A DNA stretch of 64,000 nucleotides from DASYML01 sp036399835 (GTDB taxonomy: Bacteria > Acidobacteriota > Blastocatellia > Pyrinomonadales > Pyrinomonadaceae), in the NCBI GenBank assembly GCA_036399835.1, contig DASWMI010000026.1:1-64000 (forward strand), written 5' to 3'. Of the stretch, positions 31,171 to 40,745 are shown one piece after another. The notes beneath the pieces are model-generated. The model saw nothing but the letters and a program-made list of their open reading frames with translations. It searched no databases and was not told where the DNA came from. Made by a program: the position numbers and the translations under genes. The number at the start of each line of letters is the position of its first letter. Position 1 is the first letter of the stretch.

Positions 31171-34100
31171 ATGAAGTCTGAGGAATCCAATCCTGAGCGT
31201 TGGCAGAGAGTCGAGGAGCTGTTTGAGTCTGCGTTGGCCCACAGGCCCGAAGAGCGTTCAGCCTTTCTGGTCGAAGCCTGCGGCGGCGACGAAGCCCTGC
31301 GCAAACAGGTCCAGACTCTTCTGGAATCCTACGAGCAGGCCGGAAGCTTTATAGAGTCGCACGCGCTCGGCTCGCAATACGAGCAGACGCTGATTGACGA
31401 TCCTTCGCTCGCGGTCATCGGTCGGCGTATAGGCTCATATAAAATCGTGCGCGAGATCGGGCGCGGCGGGATGGGTTCGGTCTATCTGGCGATGCGCGCC
31501 GATTCCGAATTCCAGAAGCGCGTCGCCATCAAGCTCATCAAGCGCGGGATGGATACGGACTTCATCATCCGCCGCTTTCGCAACGAGCGACAGATTCTGG
31601 CGAGCCTGGACCACCCGTACATTGGTCGCCTCTTAGACGGCGGGACGACCGAAGACGGCCTCCCCTACTTCGTCATGGAATATGTCGAGGGGCAGCCGAT
31701 TCATTATTACTGTGATACGCAGCGACTCTCGATTCGAGAGAGGCTGGACCTCTTTATGAAGGTCTGCGCCGCCGTCCAGTATGCGCACCAGAACCTGATT
31801 ATTCACCGCGACCTCAAGCCCTCTAACATACTGGTCACAGCCGACGGGACGCCGAAGCTGCTGGACTTCGGCATCGCCAAGCTCTTGAACCCGGAGATCG
31901 GCTCGCAGACTCTTGACCCGACGACCGCCGCGTTGCGTTTGATGACGCCCGAGTATGCCAGCCCTGAGCAGGTGCGCGGCGAGAGCGCGACCGCCGCGAG
32001 CGATGTTTACGCGCTCGGCGTGATGCTCTACGAGATTCTGACGGACCACCGCCCCTATCGGCTGCACAGCCATTTTCCGCAGGAGCTGGCGCGCGTCATC
32101 TGCGAGCAGGAGCCTGAGCGCCCGAGCATCGCCATCAATGCTATCGAAGTGCTCGATGTAGAGAACGGCGACCCGCTTGAGATTACGCCTGAGACGGTCA
32201 GCCGTGCGCGTAATACTTCGCTTGAAGAGCTGCGCCGCCAGCTCTCCGGCAGCCTCGATAACATAGTCCTCAAGGCGCTCCGCAAAGAACCACAAAGGCG
32301 TTATCACTCCGTAGAGCAGATGGCCGAGGATATACGTCGCTACATGGACGGGCAGCCAGTCTCCGCGCCCTCTTATTTTCCGCTTCATCATTCCGGCGAG
32401 GTCAGAACCGAAGAGCCATCCACAGGCCCGCGCTCAATCGCCGTGCTGCCCTTCAAGGTGCTGCACATAGAAGAGAAGAGCGATGATTATCTGGGTATGG
32501 GCATGGCAGATGCCATCATCACCAAGCTCAGCAATATTCATCGCATCACCGTCCGCCCGACCAGCGCCGTGCTCAAATATTTCGACGGGGAGCACAATGT
32601 CGTCGCCGCCGGATACGAATTGAACGTCGGCTACGTGCTCGACGGAAGGATTCAACGCGCGGCTGACCGCGTGCGCGTCACCGTGCAACTGGTCCGAGTG
32701 CGCGACGGCGCGCCCGTCTGGGCCTCTAAGTTTGATGAAAACTTTACGGACATCTTCACGGTCGAGGACTCTATCTCGGAGCAGGTGGCCCAGTCGCTGA
32801 TCCCGCGTCTGACGGGCGAAGAGCTGGAAGTGCTGCATAAACGCGAGACTGATGATGCGGGCGCTTACGATGCCTACTTGCGCGGTCGCTTTTTCTGGAA
32901 CAAGTTTAGCGACGAGGGGTTGGAGAAAGCCCTTGAGCATTTCCGCGAGGCCATCGGGATAGACCCCGATTACGCGATGGCCTATGTAGGCATCGCGGAT
33001 TATTACAACTGGAGCGCCATCTACGGGCTGCGCGCGCCGAAAGACAGCTTTCCTCAAGCCAAGGCGGCAGCCAAGCGTGCGCTGGAATTGAACGATTCTC
33101 TCGGAGAAGCCTACGCGGCGCTGGCCTTCTCGACAATGTGCTTCGATTGGGACTGGACCACCGCGGAGCAATACTTTATGCGCTCGCTGGAACTGAATTC
33201 CAACTATGCTCCGACGCACCAGTGGTATTCCAACCTGCTCACAGCGCAGGGCCGCTTTGACGAAGGCATCGCGGCCATCAGGCGCGCGCAGGAGATTAAC
33301 CCGCTCTCTCTGATGGACAGGTCCATCACGGGCTGGACCTATTATCATGCGCGCCAGTTCGAGCAGGCGCTGGAGGAGCTGCGCAAGACGCTTGAGCTGG
33401 ATGCCAATTTTCCCAACGGCTACTTTATGATGGGCGGCATCTACGGACAGCTTGGTCGTTATGATGAAGCCATCCAGATGGCCGGCAAGTCTCTGGAATT
33501 GATGCCCGGCTCGGTTGTGCCTTTGTGGGTGATAGGCTATGCCTATGCCATGTCGCAGCGTCAGACCGAAGCCAGAGGCGTGCTCGCTCAACTGGAGAGC
33601 ATCTCGCAGCAGCGTTATGTCTCGCCCTACTTTTTCGCCCTCATTCAGACCGGACTGGGAGACACGGAAGCCGCCTTCGAGTGGCTCGAAAAAGCTTTCG
33701 AGAGCCGAGACGAGTGGCTGGTCTGGCTCAACACCGAACCCAAGCTCGACCCTCTGCGCTCAGACACGCGTTTCGAGAGCCTCTTAAGCCGTGTCGGTTT
33801 TAGCGAGGAAGCCATCGCCAGGGCCGCAACCGTGCGCGAGCAGCAGGCGCACAGGAAGACTCGCGTTGAGAGAACTTCCGCTCCTCTTCAGCCTCCGTTG
33901 GGCGACCATCTTCATTTAAGCGGCGAGCCCTCTGGCTACGAGACGCCGGTTGAGCCTGTGCAGGTCGCAGGCTCTTTAAAAGAGAGCCGACCGACCGCAG
34001 TGGCCGGGAGAGGCCGGTCCATTTTCAATCGCCGCGCCTTGATGTTGATAGCAGGCTTGCTCGTTTTGTCTCTGGCAGCGTTGGCTGGTTTCTATCTCTA

Positions 34101-35796
34101 CCAGTCATACAAAAAACCTGTCCTGCATTTTCAGAACACCAGAATCGTCAAGCTCACGACCATCGGGAATGTGACCAATGCTGCCATCTCTCCTGACGGC
34201 AAGTATGTCGCTTACGTGACGGATGAAGGCGGAAAGCAGGGACTCTGGGGCAGGCAGGTTAACGTCTCTAACAGTCGTCGCATAGTGCCGCCTGCCGAGT
34301 TCGTCTATCGCGGCCTCACTTTCTCGCACGACGGGACATACGTTTACTACACGGCAGCCGACCGGAAGACGCCGAGCAAAGGCGCTCTGTATCAAGTTCC
34401 GGCCTACGGCGGCTCTGAGAGCAAGGTCAGGGATGGCGTGGATAGCCCCGTGAGCTTCTCTCCTGACGGCAAGCAGTTCGCCTTTATACGCAGCTTTCCG
34501 GAGCGCGGGGAGGAGGGGCTGATGATTGCCGAAACCGTTGGCTCTGCGGAGACGCAGGTCGCCGCGCGCAAGTTCCCGGAACATTTCTCGCTCTCGAATG
34601 CTCCGGCCTTCTCGCCCGACGGGCTGAAGATTACCTGCGGCATACAAAGCTCCGACCTCAACGGCTTTTACATGAGAGTCCTGGAGGTGGAGATTGCCAG
34701 TCGAGCCGAAAAGTTTATCTCCGAAAAGCGTTGGTCCGAGGTTGGACAGACCGCCTGGATGCCGGATGGCAGCGGCCTTCTCATGACCGCGCAAGACCCC
34801 GACTCGTCTTTCATGCAAATCTGGTTTGTCTCTTATCCGGATGGGCAGGCGCGCAGGCTGGTTAGTGATCTCAACGACTACAGGGGCGTGGGGTTGCCCG
34901 CGAGCGGTGCTTCCCTGCTCTCGGTCCAGAGGCAAACGCTGACCACCATCTGGACCGCTCCGAGAAACGACCTCATGCGTCAAACGCAGATTACTTCGGG
35001 CGCGGGCCGCTACGTGGACCTCTCCTGGACCAGCGACGGCAAGCTTCTCTACGCTTCGGATGCGGGCGGCAACGCAGACATCTGGATTATGGATGGAGAC
35101 GGCACAAACCAGAGACAGTTGTCAGCCGGTGCGGGCCGCAACTATGCGCCGGTCGCTTCGCCCGACGGGCGCTTCGTAGTCTTTCACTCGAACCGCTCCG
35201 GCAACTGGCAAATCTGGCGTATGAATGCCGACGGCAGCAACCAGATGCAGTTGACCGGCGGAGACCAAAACAGCAACTGGCCGCAAATCTCGCCGGATGG
35301 TCAATGGGTCATCTACGAGCATATAGGCTCCGGCACGCTGACGACGCTCTGGAAGATACCGATTGAAGGCGGCACTCCCTCGCGTCTGACGGACAAGCTT
35401 TCGATGCGGCCCGCCATCTCTCCTGACGGGAAATTCGTCGCCTGCTGGATGAAGGAGGACGAGCCGAACGCGCCCTGGCACATAGCCGTCGTCCAGCTCG
35501 TAGACGCTCAGCTCCTCAGGCTCTTCGAGGTCCCGCAGAACGAGGCCGACGGCGGCTCCAGCATACACTGGACGCCGGACGGACGCGCCTTCATCTACAT
35601 AGATTTCAGCAACAACGTGACCAACCTGCTGCTTCAACCACTGGAAGGCGGCACGCCGCAACGGCTCACCAACTACACCAGGGACCAATTCTATTCCTTC
35701 GACCTCTCGCGTGATGAAAAGCTGGTCCTGGCGCGCGGGCTGCTCTCGAACGATGTCGTCCTCCTGACCGAAGCCACCTCGTCTACGGGCGAATAA
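31171..35796 (+). CDS. Giant Ser/Thr protein kinase with TolB-N, TPR, one membrane span and PD40 propeller
   Basis: 1541 residues. The kinase domain runs ~90-390: glycine loop GRGGMGSVY (98-106), VAIKLIK (Lys121), catalytic HRDLKPSN (212-219), DFG (232-234) and APE-like TPEYASPEQ. From ~421 a CadC/TolB-N-like module follows (RSIAVLPFKVL...DGRIQRAADRVRVTVQLV). TPR repeats cover ~565-870 (e.g. ALEHFREAIGIDPDYAMAY). One membrane helix is at ~957-977. The rest (to ~1535) is a PD40/TolB-like beta-propeller with recurring FSPDGK/SPDGRFV and IW motifs. The predicted layout is cytosolic kinase and TPR with a periplasmic propeller sensor. An ECF-like sigma gene of the usual partner class lies 1.1 kb downstream. 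Confidence 0.93.
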   Translation: MKSEESNPERWQRVEELFESALAHRPEERSAFLVEACGGDEALRKQVQTLLESYEQAGSFIESHALGSQYEQTLIDDPSLAVIGRRIGSYKIVREIGRGGMGSVYLAMRADSEFQKRVAIKLIKRGMDTDFIIRRFRNERQILASLDHPYIGRLLDGGTTEDGLPYFVMEYVEGQPIHYYCDTQRLSIRERLDLFMKVCAAVQYAHQNLIIHRDLKPSNILVTADGTPKLLDFGIAKLLNPEIGSQTLDPTTAALRLMTPEYASPEQVRGESATAASDVYALGVMLYEILTDHRPYRLHSHFPQELARVICEQEPERPSIAINAIEVLDVENGDPLEITPETVSRARNTSLEELRRQLSGSLDNIVLKALRKEPQRRYHSVEQMAEDIRRYMDGQPVSAPSYFPLHHSGEVRTEEPSTGPRSIAVLPFKVLHIEEKSDDYLGMGMADAIITKLSNIHRITVRPTSAVLKYFDGEHNVVAAGYELNVGYVLDGRIQRAADRVRVTVQLVRVRDGAPVWASKFDENFTDIFTVEDSISEQVAQSLIPRLTGEELEVLHKRETDDAGAYDAYLRGRFFWNKFSDEGLEKALEHFREAIGIDPDYAMAYVGIADYYNWSAIYGLRAPKDSFPQAKAAAKRALELNDSLGEAYAALAFSTMCFDWDWTTAEQYFMRSLELNSNYAPTHQWYSNLLTAQGRFDEGIAAIRRAQEINPLSLMDRSITGWTYYHARQFEQALEELRKTLELDANFPNGYFMMGGIYGQLGRYDEAIQMAGKSLELMPGSVVPLWVIGYAYAMSQRQTEARGVLAQLESISQQRYVSPYFFALIQTGLGDTEAAFEWLEKAFESRDEWLVWLNTEPKLDPLRSDTRFESLLSRVGFSEEAIARAATVREQQAHRKTRVERTSAPLQPPLGDHLHLSGEPSGYETPVEPVQVAGSLKESRPTAVAGRGRSIFNRRALMLIAGLLVLSLAALAGFYLYQSYKKPVLHFQNTRIVKLTTIGNVTNAAISPDGKYVAYVTDEGGKQGLWGRQVNVSNSRRIVPPAEFVYRGLTFSHDGTYVYYTAADRKTPSKGALYQVPAYGGSESKVRDGVDSPVSFSPDGKQFAFIRSFPERGEEGLMIAETVGSAETQVAARKFPEHFSLSNAPAFSPDGLKITCGIQSSDLNGFYMRVLEVEIASRAEKFISEKRWSEVGQTAWMPDGSGLLMTAQDPDSSFMQIWFVSYPDGQARRLVSDLNDYRGVGLPASGASLLSVQRQTLTTIWTAPRNDLMRQTQITSGAGRYVDLSWTSDGKLLYASDAGGNADIWIMDGDGTNQRQLSAGAGRNYAPVASPDGRFVVFHSNRSGNWQIWRMNADGSNQMQLTGGDQNSNWPQISPDGQWVIYEHIGSGTLTTLWKIPIEGGTPSRLTDKLSMRPAISPDGKFVACWMKEDEPNAPWHIAVVQLVDAQLLRLFEVPQNEADGGSSIHWTPDGRAFIYIDFSNNVTNLLLQPLEGGTPQRLTNYTRDQFYSFDLSRDEKLVLARGLLSNDVVLLTEATSSTGE

Positions 35797-35955
35797 GCTT
35801 CGCCTTCATCAAATTTGATTTAATCCGGCGACGCTTTTCGCGTTAATAGATGATGGAGAGGTTCTATGATTCCTCTCAAAGAAATTTTGGCCGCAGCCGC
35901 TTGAAGCTCTTGAAGACCGGACGGTCGCGCGCTGAAAATGCATGGAGATTAGGTG

Positions 35956-36687
35956 ATGACTATTACCAACAGAGAGTCTGGAACGAATGTTCAGGAGATT
36001 GCAGAGGGCATCTATCGTATTAACACGCCGCTCCCGCCCGAGCTTGCGCCCGGAGGATTTTCTTTCAACCAGTATCTGATTGATGACGAGGAGGCGCTGC
36101 TTTTTCATACGGGCCTGCGCAAGATGTTTCCGCTCGTGCGTGAAGCGGTCCAGAGTGTGATTCCTCTTGAGCGTCTGCGCTTTATAGCCTTCTCGCACGT
36201 AGAGGCGGACGAGTGCGGCTCTTTGAACGAGTGGCTGGCGGTCGCGCCACGCGCCGTGCCCGTCTGCGGAAAGATTGCGGCGATGGTCTCAATCGAAGAC
36301 CTCGCGGACAAAGCTCCACGCGCGCTCGCCGATGGCGAGACAATCAATCTGGGCCGGCACACGGTCCAATGGTTCGACGCCCCGCATCTGCCTCATGCCT
36401 GGGAGTGCGGGTTTATGTTGGAGAGCCACACGCGAACGCTTCTGTGCGGCGACCTCTTTACGCAAGGCGGCACGGGCCGGCAGGCCCTCACAGAATCAGA
36501 CATCCTCGAACCGAGCGAACAATACAGACAGCAGCTGGATTATTACTCTCATACAAAAAACGGGCGAGAGATGCTCGAAAGGCTCGCGGCGGCAGAGCCT
36601 CAGACGCTGGCCTGCATGCACGGCTCTGCCTGGCGCGGCGACGGCGGAGCACTACTGCGCGCTCTCGGCGAGAGATTGTCGCAGTAA
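35956..36687 (+). CDS. MBL-fold metallohydrolase of the flavodiiron/ODP type
   Basis: 243 residues. The metal motif FSHVEADECGSLNEW matches the HxExDE pattern of flavodiiron oxygen/NO reductases rather than HxHxDH of hydrolases. Later ligands are H in APHLPHAWE, D in LLCGDLFTQGG and H in ACMHGSAWRG. No flavodoxin domain follows, so this is the stand-alone ODP-type domain found in oxygen sensors and simple diiron proteins. A role in oxygen or NO binding is plausible by family. ATG at 35956 (GTG at 35953 is in frame) with GGAG/AGG upstream. A strong terminator follows. Confidence 0.85.
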   Translation: MTITNRESGTNVQEIAEGIYRINTPLPPELAPGGFSFNQYLIDDEEALLFHTGLRKMFPLVREAVQSVIPLERLRFIAFSHVEADECGSLNEWLAVAPRAVPVCGKIAAMVSIEDLADKAPRALADGETINLGRHTVQWFDAPHLPHAWECGFMLESHTRTLLCGDLFTQGGTGRQALTESDILEPSEQYRQQLDYYSHTKNGREMLERLAAAEPQTLACMHGSAWRGDGGALLRALGERLSQ

Positions 36688-36715
36688 ATTACAGCACGAG
36701 CGGTTTTCAATCACA

Positions 36716-36745
36716 GGCTGGCTGAAGTCCGAGCTTCAGCCAGCC
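36716..36745 (+). terminator. Rho-independent-like hairpin after the MBL gene
   Basis: GGCTGGCTGAAG (36716-36727) pairs perfectly with CTTCAGCCAGCC (36734-36745) over a 6-nt loop, followed by a weak T-containing tail, 29 nt after the stop. Confidence 0.7.
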
Positions 36746-36944
36746 TCAAGATTTCTACTTAACCTGATAAGAAGGCTGCTCGGACCATAAAAGTTCCCCT
36801 CTCTTCTCAACCCTGTCCTGCATCTGAGAACTCATTTCAAAAGAGGTTGGCGATGGAAATTTGACTTGGCTATGGTCTATTCAATATTCTTCAACAGCCG
36901 CGAGACGGTTTGATTTAATTTCTGTTTCCGCAAGATGGCAGCCT

Positions 36945-37517
36945 ATGTCAACCCCGCAGTCCGAGAACGTGACGCAGCTTCTGATAGCGCTCAACAACGG
37001 CGACCGTGAAGCGCTCGACAGGCTCTTGCCCGTCGTTTACGACGAGTTGCGCAAACTGGCGGAACGCTACCTGCGCCGCGAGCGCTTGGACCACACGCTC
37101 CAGGCCACCGCGCTGGTCCACGAAGCATATCTCAAGCTGGTGGACCAGAATGTTCCGTGGCAGAATCGCGCCCACTTCTTCGGCGTCGCGGCTGAGATGA
37201 TGCGGCGCATCCTGATAGACCATGCGCGCAGCCATCATGCCGCCAAACGCGGAGGCGGCGGAGTCAAGCTGGCTCTCGATGATGTCATTGATCTCTCGGA
37301 CGAGCGCGCGGCGGATTTGATTGCGCTCGATGAGGCTTTAACCGAGCTGGAAAAGATAGACCCGCAGAAGAGCAAGATCGTCGAGCTGCGCTATTTTGCG
37401 GGACTCTCCATAGAAGAGACCGCCGCCGTGATGGGCGTCGGGACGGCGACCATCATACGCCACTGGCGCATGGCAAAAGCCTGGCTGTATAACGAAGTCA
37501 GCAAGACTCAGCCCTGA
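36945..37517 (+). CDS. ECF-like RNA polymerase sigma factor
   Basis: 190 residues. Region 2: LLIALNNGDREALDRLLPVVYDELRKLAERYLRRE, and the ATALVHEAYLKLV block, followed by NRAHFFGVAAEMMRRILIDHAR, which is diagnostic of the ECF-like (PF07638/TIGR02999-type) group. Region 4: SKIVELRYFAGLSIEETAAVMGV with TIIRHWRMAKAWLY. In Acidobacteria and Planctomycetes these are often encoded beside large Ser/Thr kinases, as here. No anti-sigma gene is adjacent. The ATG at 36945 is chosen because family members begin near the TQLL segment. The 257-bp gap before it holds the MBL terminator and no clear promoter. Confidence 0.92.
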   Translation: MSTPQSENVTQLLIALNNGDREALDRLLPVVYDELRKLAERYLRRERLDHTLQATALVHEAYLKLVDQNVPWQNRAHFFGVAAEMMRRILIDHARSHHAAKRGGGGVKLALDDVIDLSDERAADLIALDEALTELEKIDPQKSKIVELRYFAGLSIEETAAVMGVGTATIIRHWRMAKAWLYNEVSKTQP

Positions 37518-37530
37518 ACGCAAAGACCGC

Positions 37531-37566
37531 AAGGGCACGAGGGATTGGGGAATCCCTCGCGCCCTT
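37531..37566. terminator. Strong terminator hairpin after the sigma factor gene
   Basis: AAGGGCACGAGGGATT (37531-37546) pairs with 37551-37566 with one mismatch and a GGGG loop. It sits between the sigma gene and the convergent RsbRD-like gene. Confidence 0.75.
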
Positions 37567-37700
37567 CGTTTGCCCCCTCGCCCCTCGAAGTTAAATTGCT
37601 TTAACTTCTCAACCTGGGTTCTCCGAGTTGAACCCTCATCTCTTAATGCGAAGCTTTCGGGCGTTTTGAATCACTCGCGGAAAACTTTTTTCCAAGCCCC

Positions 37701-38165
37701 TTAACAGGGCCGCGCGGTAGAGTTTGCCTTTGACCCTTCCGTGTAGATGGAAACGGCATAACGCAGCTCTTCGTCAATGTATAGATTGATCGTGCGCAGG
37801 GCATCGAGCAGACTTTCAAACTCGCCCGCGCGGTGGTCTGAGAGAAACCTGTTGGTCAGAAATTCGCTGAGGGTCAGTCGGAGCAGCGTCGTTTCGCGTA
37901 TCAAGTCGCGTGCGCGATAGCCCTGGCGAAAGCGTGTAAAGGCGTGTACGCGAGCCTCGTTGATATTTGTGCCCTGCGGTCTTTGGCCGGACCTCAAGAC
38001 GCGGCACATCTCTTCGATCATCACCGGCACATGATTAATCAACCCGCCGTCGGAAAGGTCCGCATCCGATTTGATGCTCTCGTCCGAGCGAACCGCGTTG
38101 ACCCAAAGATTGACTATTTCATCAAGATGATTCTGAATCGAATTAGCTAATTCAGCTAGAGACAT
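37701..38165 (-). CDS. Stand-alone RsbRD N-terminal-like sensor domain protein
   Basis: About 154 residues, all helical in appearance: MSLAELANSIQNHLDEIVNLWVNAV, LINHVPVMIEEMCRVL, then HAFTRFRQGYRARDLIRETTLLRLTLSEFL. This matches the RsbRD_N-type four-helix sensor domain, which in stressosome proteins or histidine kinases is fused to an output domain. Here there is none. The ATG at 38165 overlaps the end of the 124-residue gene upstream by 14 nt, so the two are coupled. A hybrid histidine kinase gene is upstream on the same strand. Signalling role inferred, ligand unknown. Confidence 0.7.
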   Translation of the reverse strand: MSLAELANSIQNHLDEIVNLWVNAVRSDESIKSDADLSDGGLINHVPVMIEEMCRVLRSGQRPQGTNINEARVHAFTRFRQGYRARDLIRETTLLRLTLSEFLTNRFLSDHRAGEFESLLDALRTINLYIDEELRYAVSIYTEGSKANSTARPC

Positions 38166-38526
38166 GGGGGTGGCCTGCTGTGACACACCTGAAGGGGATG
38201 TCGTCTTGGAGGCATTCCTCAAACTCTTTGCCCTGCGTCTGTTTGACGTGTTTGAGAAGGCCGTAAATCAGTTGTATCTGCCCGGCGCTAAAGCCCAGAC
38301 TGTCGAGGAAGGCATCGCTGCCGCGAAAGGTTAACGGATAGGCTACGACGCGAAACTGTAGATGCGTGGTTTCGTGCAATTTCAAGATCATGTCGTGCAG
38401 GTCTCTAAGGACTCTGAACGAAGTGATCAGACAATCGTAGCTGCCTGTGCTGGCGCGTGTCAGTAAGTAAAGGTAATCGCTGTTGTAACTCTCGACAAAC
38501 TTATCAAAGTCATCTTGACTGAGCAT
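38152..38526 (-). CDS. Hypothetical protein coupled to the RsbRD-like sensor
   Basis: 124 residues, not recognised. It starts MLSQDDFDKFVESYNSDYLYLLTRAS and has FRVLRDLHDMILKLHETTHLQFRVVAYPL and GSDAFLDSLGFSAGQIQLIYGLLKHVKQTQG segments. The composition suggests a small alpha/beta cytosolic protein with two cysteines near the C-terminus. No signal peptide or membrane span. GGGAG lies before the ATG. It overlaps the sensor gene by 14 nt, so the products may act together. It lies 248 bp downstream of the hybrid kinase gene; that gap shows no gene. Confidence 0.65.
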   Translation of the reverse strand: MLSQDDFDKFVESYNSDYLYLLTRASTGSYDCLITSFRVLRDLHDMILKLHETTHLQFRVVAYPLTFRGSDAFLDSLGFSAGQIQLIYGLLKHVKQTQGKEFEECLQDDIPFRCVTAGHPHVSS

Positions 38527-38774
38527 CGAGACCGCTCCCTAACCGATTTGGATGAAGAGATAGGGGAACGGACGGGGTTCGGGTCAAAGTTAAGATAGAA
38601 GCTAGCGCACCAACCCTGGCTCTTAAAACGAGGTAACACAGATCAAGATGGAATCAAGGGGGAGAAGATTCCATCTTGATGACCGAAGAGTTTTAAGTCA
38701 TTTAGCCCGCTAAGTCAATGAGCGAAAGCTTATTCTTTATCAACTCGGATTGAGAGAGCCGGACCAGACGCGGC

Positions 38775-40745
38775 TCAGACCTGCCCGAGTTGGGCGTGAA
38801 ATCCAGCCAGCGTCTCGAATAGCTCCTGCTGGTCCACAGGCTTGGCGAGATGTGCTTGAAAGCCTGCGGCGAGGGCGCGCGCGCGGTCTTCATCCGTCGC
38901 ATAGGCTGTCAGGGCTATGACGGGCAGATGACGATGCTTATCAAGCTCTGCGGCGTTAAGACTATGCAGCAGCATATAGCCGTCTTCTTCCGGCATCCCG
39001 ATGTCTGTCAGGAGTATGTCAACCTGGCTCTCATCCAAAACCCTGCGCGCCTCCGGCGCAGACGAAGCCTCAAAGACTTCGACCCCCCATTGAGCCAGCA
39101 TGAGGCAAAGCATCTTGAGCGCATCAGGCTCATCATCCACAATCAGCACGCGCAGACCCTTGAGGGAAGAGTCTGGCTCGTGCGGATCGGGAGTCTCTAC
39201 AGGCACGCGCGGCGGCTCTTCGTCTAAAGATGAATCCTGCATCGAGGCGCGTTGGACCAGCGGTAGATTGACGGTAAAGGTTGCGCCTCGTCCTTCTGGT
39301 CCATTCTCCGCCTGGACAGATCCGCCGTGCAGCTCAACCAGGTGGCGGACAATCGCCAGGCCGAGGCCGAGACCTCCATGAAGACGCGTGCTTGAGTTAT
39401 CTGCCTGGCGGAAACGCTCAAAGACGTATGGCAGAAATTGCGGGCTGATACCCGGTCCGGTATCGCTCACGACGATTCGCGCGGACGAGTCAAGCTCGCT
39501 TACCTCTATCTCGATCCGTCCTCCTTTGGGCGTAAATTTGACGGCGTTGGAGAGCAAGTTCCAGATAATCTGCTGTAAGCGATCAGGGTCTCCGGTCAGC
39601 GTGTTGCTGAGATGGTGGACGGTCTTGCGTATCTCGATCTCCTTGGATTCGGCTGCCAGCCCGATAGCCTCGATGGCGGCTTCAATCACAGGCTCAAGCT
39701 CAAACCGGCAGACGTTGAGCCGTAGCTTCCCCTTGATGATACGCGAGACATCGAGCAGGTCATCTATAATCTGCTTCTGCGATTTGGCGTTTCTTTCGAT
39801 GACGTTGAGACCCTGCGCAGCCTCTAAAGCATTGAGACGACCTGAGCGCAGCAGCATGACCCATCCGAGTATCGCCGTCAGCGGCGTGCGCAACTCGTGC
39901 GAGACCGTGGCGAGAAATTCATCCTTGAGCCGATTAGCCCGCTCGGCCTCTTCTCTAGCCCTCTTCTCGGCCTCGTAGAGCAGAGCCTTCTCTTTCTCCG
40001 CACGCTTGCGCTCTGTGATGTCGCTGGCGATGGTCGCGGCTCCGACAATATTTCCCTGCGCATCGTTGATGGGAGAGATGCTGACGAGCACGTCAAGCCG
40101 CGTCCCGTCTTTACGCACGCGGACGGTCTCAAGATGGTCAATCCGTTTTTTCTGCCTGAGGTTTTCAAAAATCCTTGACAGCTCGTCCAGACGTTCCGGA
40201 GGAATGATAAAGTTGATGTGCCTCCCGATGACCTCCGCGGCGGTGTAGCCGTACATCCTCTCTGCGGCGGCGTTCCAGCTCGTCAGTATTCCGTCTAGAG
40301 TCTTTCCGATGATGGCATCGTCGGAAGATTCGACAATCGCTGCCAACTGGGCCAGGGCAACATCCACCTTCGGGTCGCGCAGGGATTCGACTTCGCGTTT
40401 GAGACGGGTCGTGTCTTGATTGAGTTCGAGGATGCAGGCTGGCCGGTCCTGCTCGTCCGTTTGCAGCACCCACTGGCTGGCGACGATGATCTCGCTTCCA
40501 TCCCGCGCTCTCTGGACCAGCTCGCCTTCCCATTTGCCTTCATTGAAAAGCTGCGCCCTGATCTTTTCCAGCGGCTCAGGAAAGCGTGTCTGTAAGAGTT
40601 GGTGCGAGATTTTTCCGACCGCCTCTTCGACGCGCCAGCCATACAGATGCTCAGACCCTCTGGTCCAGAAGACTATCTGGTCGTCCAGGTCGCGTATGAT
40701 GGCGGGGGCCAGGTCCAGGAGGAGGGCGGGAGAATTTTTGAGCAT
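38775..40745 (-). CDS. Hybrid sensor histidine kinase (PAS-PAS-HisKA-HATPase-REC)
   Basis: 656 residues, no membrane segment. PAS 1 (~10-115) contains DDQIVFWTRGSEHLYGW; PAS 2 (~133-250) contains DAIIGKTLDGILTSWNAAAERMYGY and ends ASDITERK. A short coiled coil leads to HisKA with FLATVSHELRTPLTAILGW (His283). The ATPase has IIWNLLSNAVKFTP (N box), VSDTGPGIS (G1) and GGLGLGLAIVRHLVELHGG (G2). A C-terminal receiver (531-650) has LIVDDEPDA and phospho-acceptor Asp in LLTDIGMPEEDGY (~581). It is a cytosolic hybrid kinase that would pass phosphate to an unlinked Hpt or regulator. GAGAGAGGAAG precedes the ATG. Confidence 0.93.
   Translation of the reverse strand: MLKNSPALLLDLAPAIIRDLDDQIVFWTRGSEHLYGWRVEEAVGKISHQLLQTRFPEPLEKIRAQLFNEGKWEGELVQRARDGSEIIVASQWVLQTDEQDRPACILELNQDTTRLKREVESLRDPKVDVALAQLAAIVESSDDAIIGKTLDGILTSWNAAAERMYGYTAAEVIGRHINFIIPPERLDELSRIFENLRQKKRIDHLETVRVRKDGTRLDVLVSISPINDAQGNIVGAATIASDITERKRAEKEKALLYEAEKRAREEAERANRLKDEFLATVSHELRTPLTAILGWVMLLRSGRLNALEAAQGLNVIERNAKSQKQIIDDLLDVSRIIKGKLRLNVCRFELEPVIEAAIEAIGLAAESKEIEIRKTVHHLSNTLTGDPDRLQQIIWNLLSNAVKFTPKGGRIEIEVSELDSSARIVVSDTGPGISPQFLPYVFERFRQADNSSTRLHGGLGLGLAIVRHLVELHGGSVQAENGPEGRGATFTVNLPLVQRASMQDSSLDEEPPRVPVETPDPHEPDSSLKGLRVLIVDDEPDALKMLCLMLAQWGVEVFEASSAPEARRVLDESQVDILLTDIGMPEEDGYMLLHSLNAAELDKHRHLPVIALTAYATDEDRARALAAGFQAHLAKPVDQQELFETLAGFHAQLGQV

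Noticed and set aside
32434..33591. A 385-codon frame on the minus strand inside the giant kinase gene
   Set aside because: It is antisense to well-defined TolB-N and TPR sequence and has no recognisable domains or ribosome-binding site.
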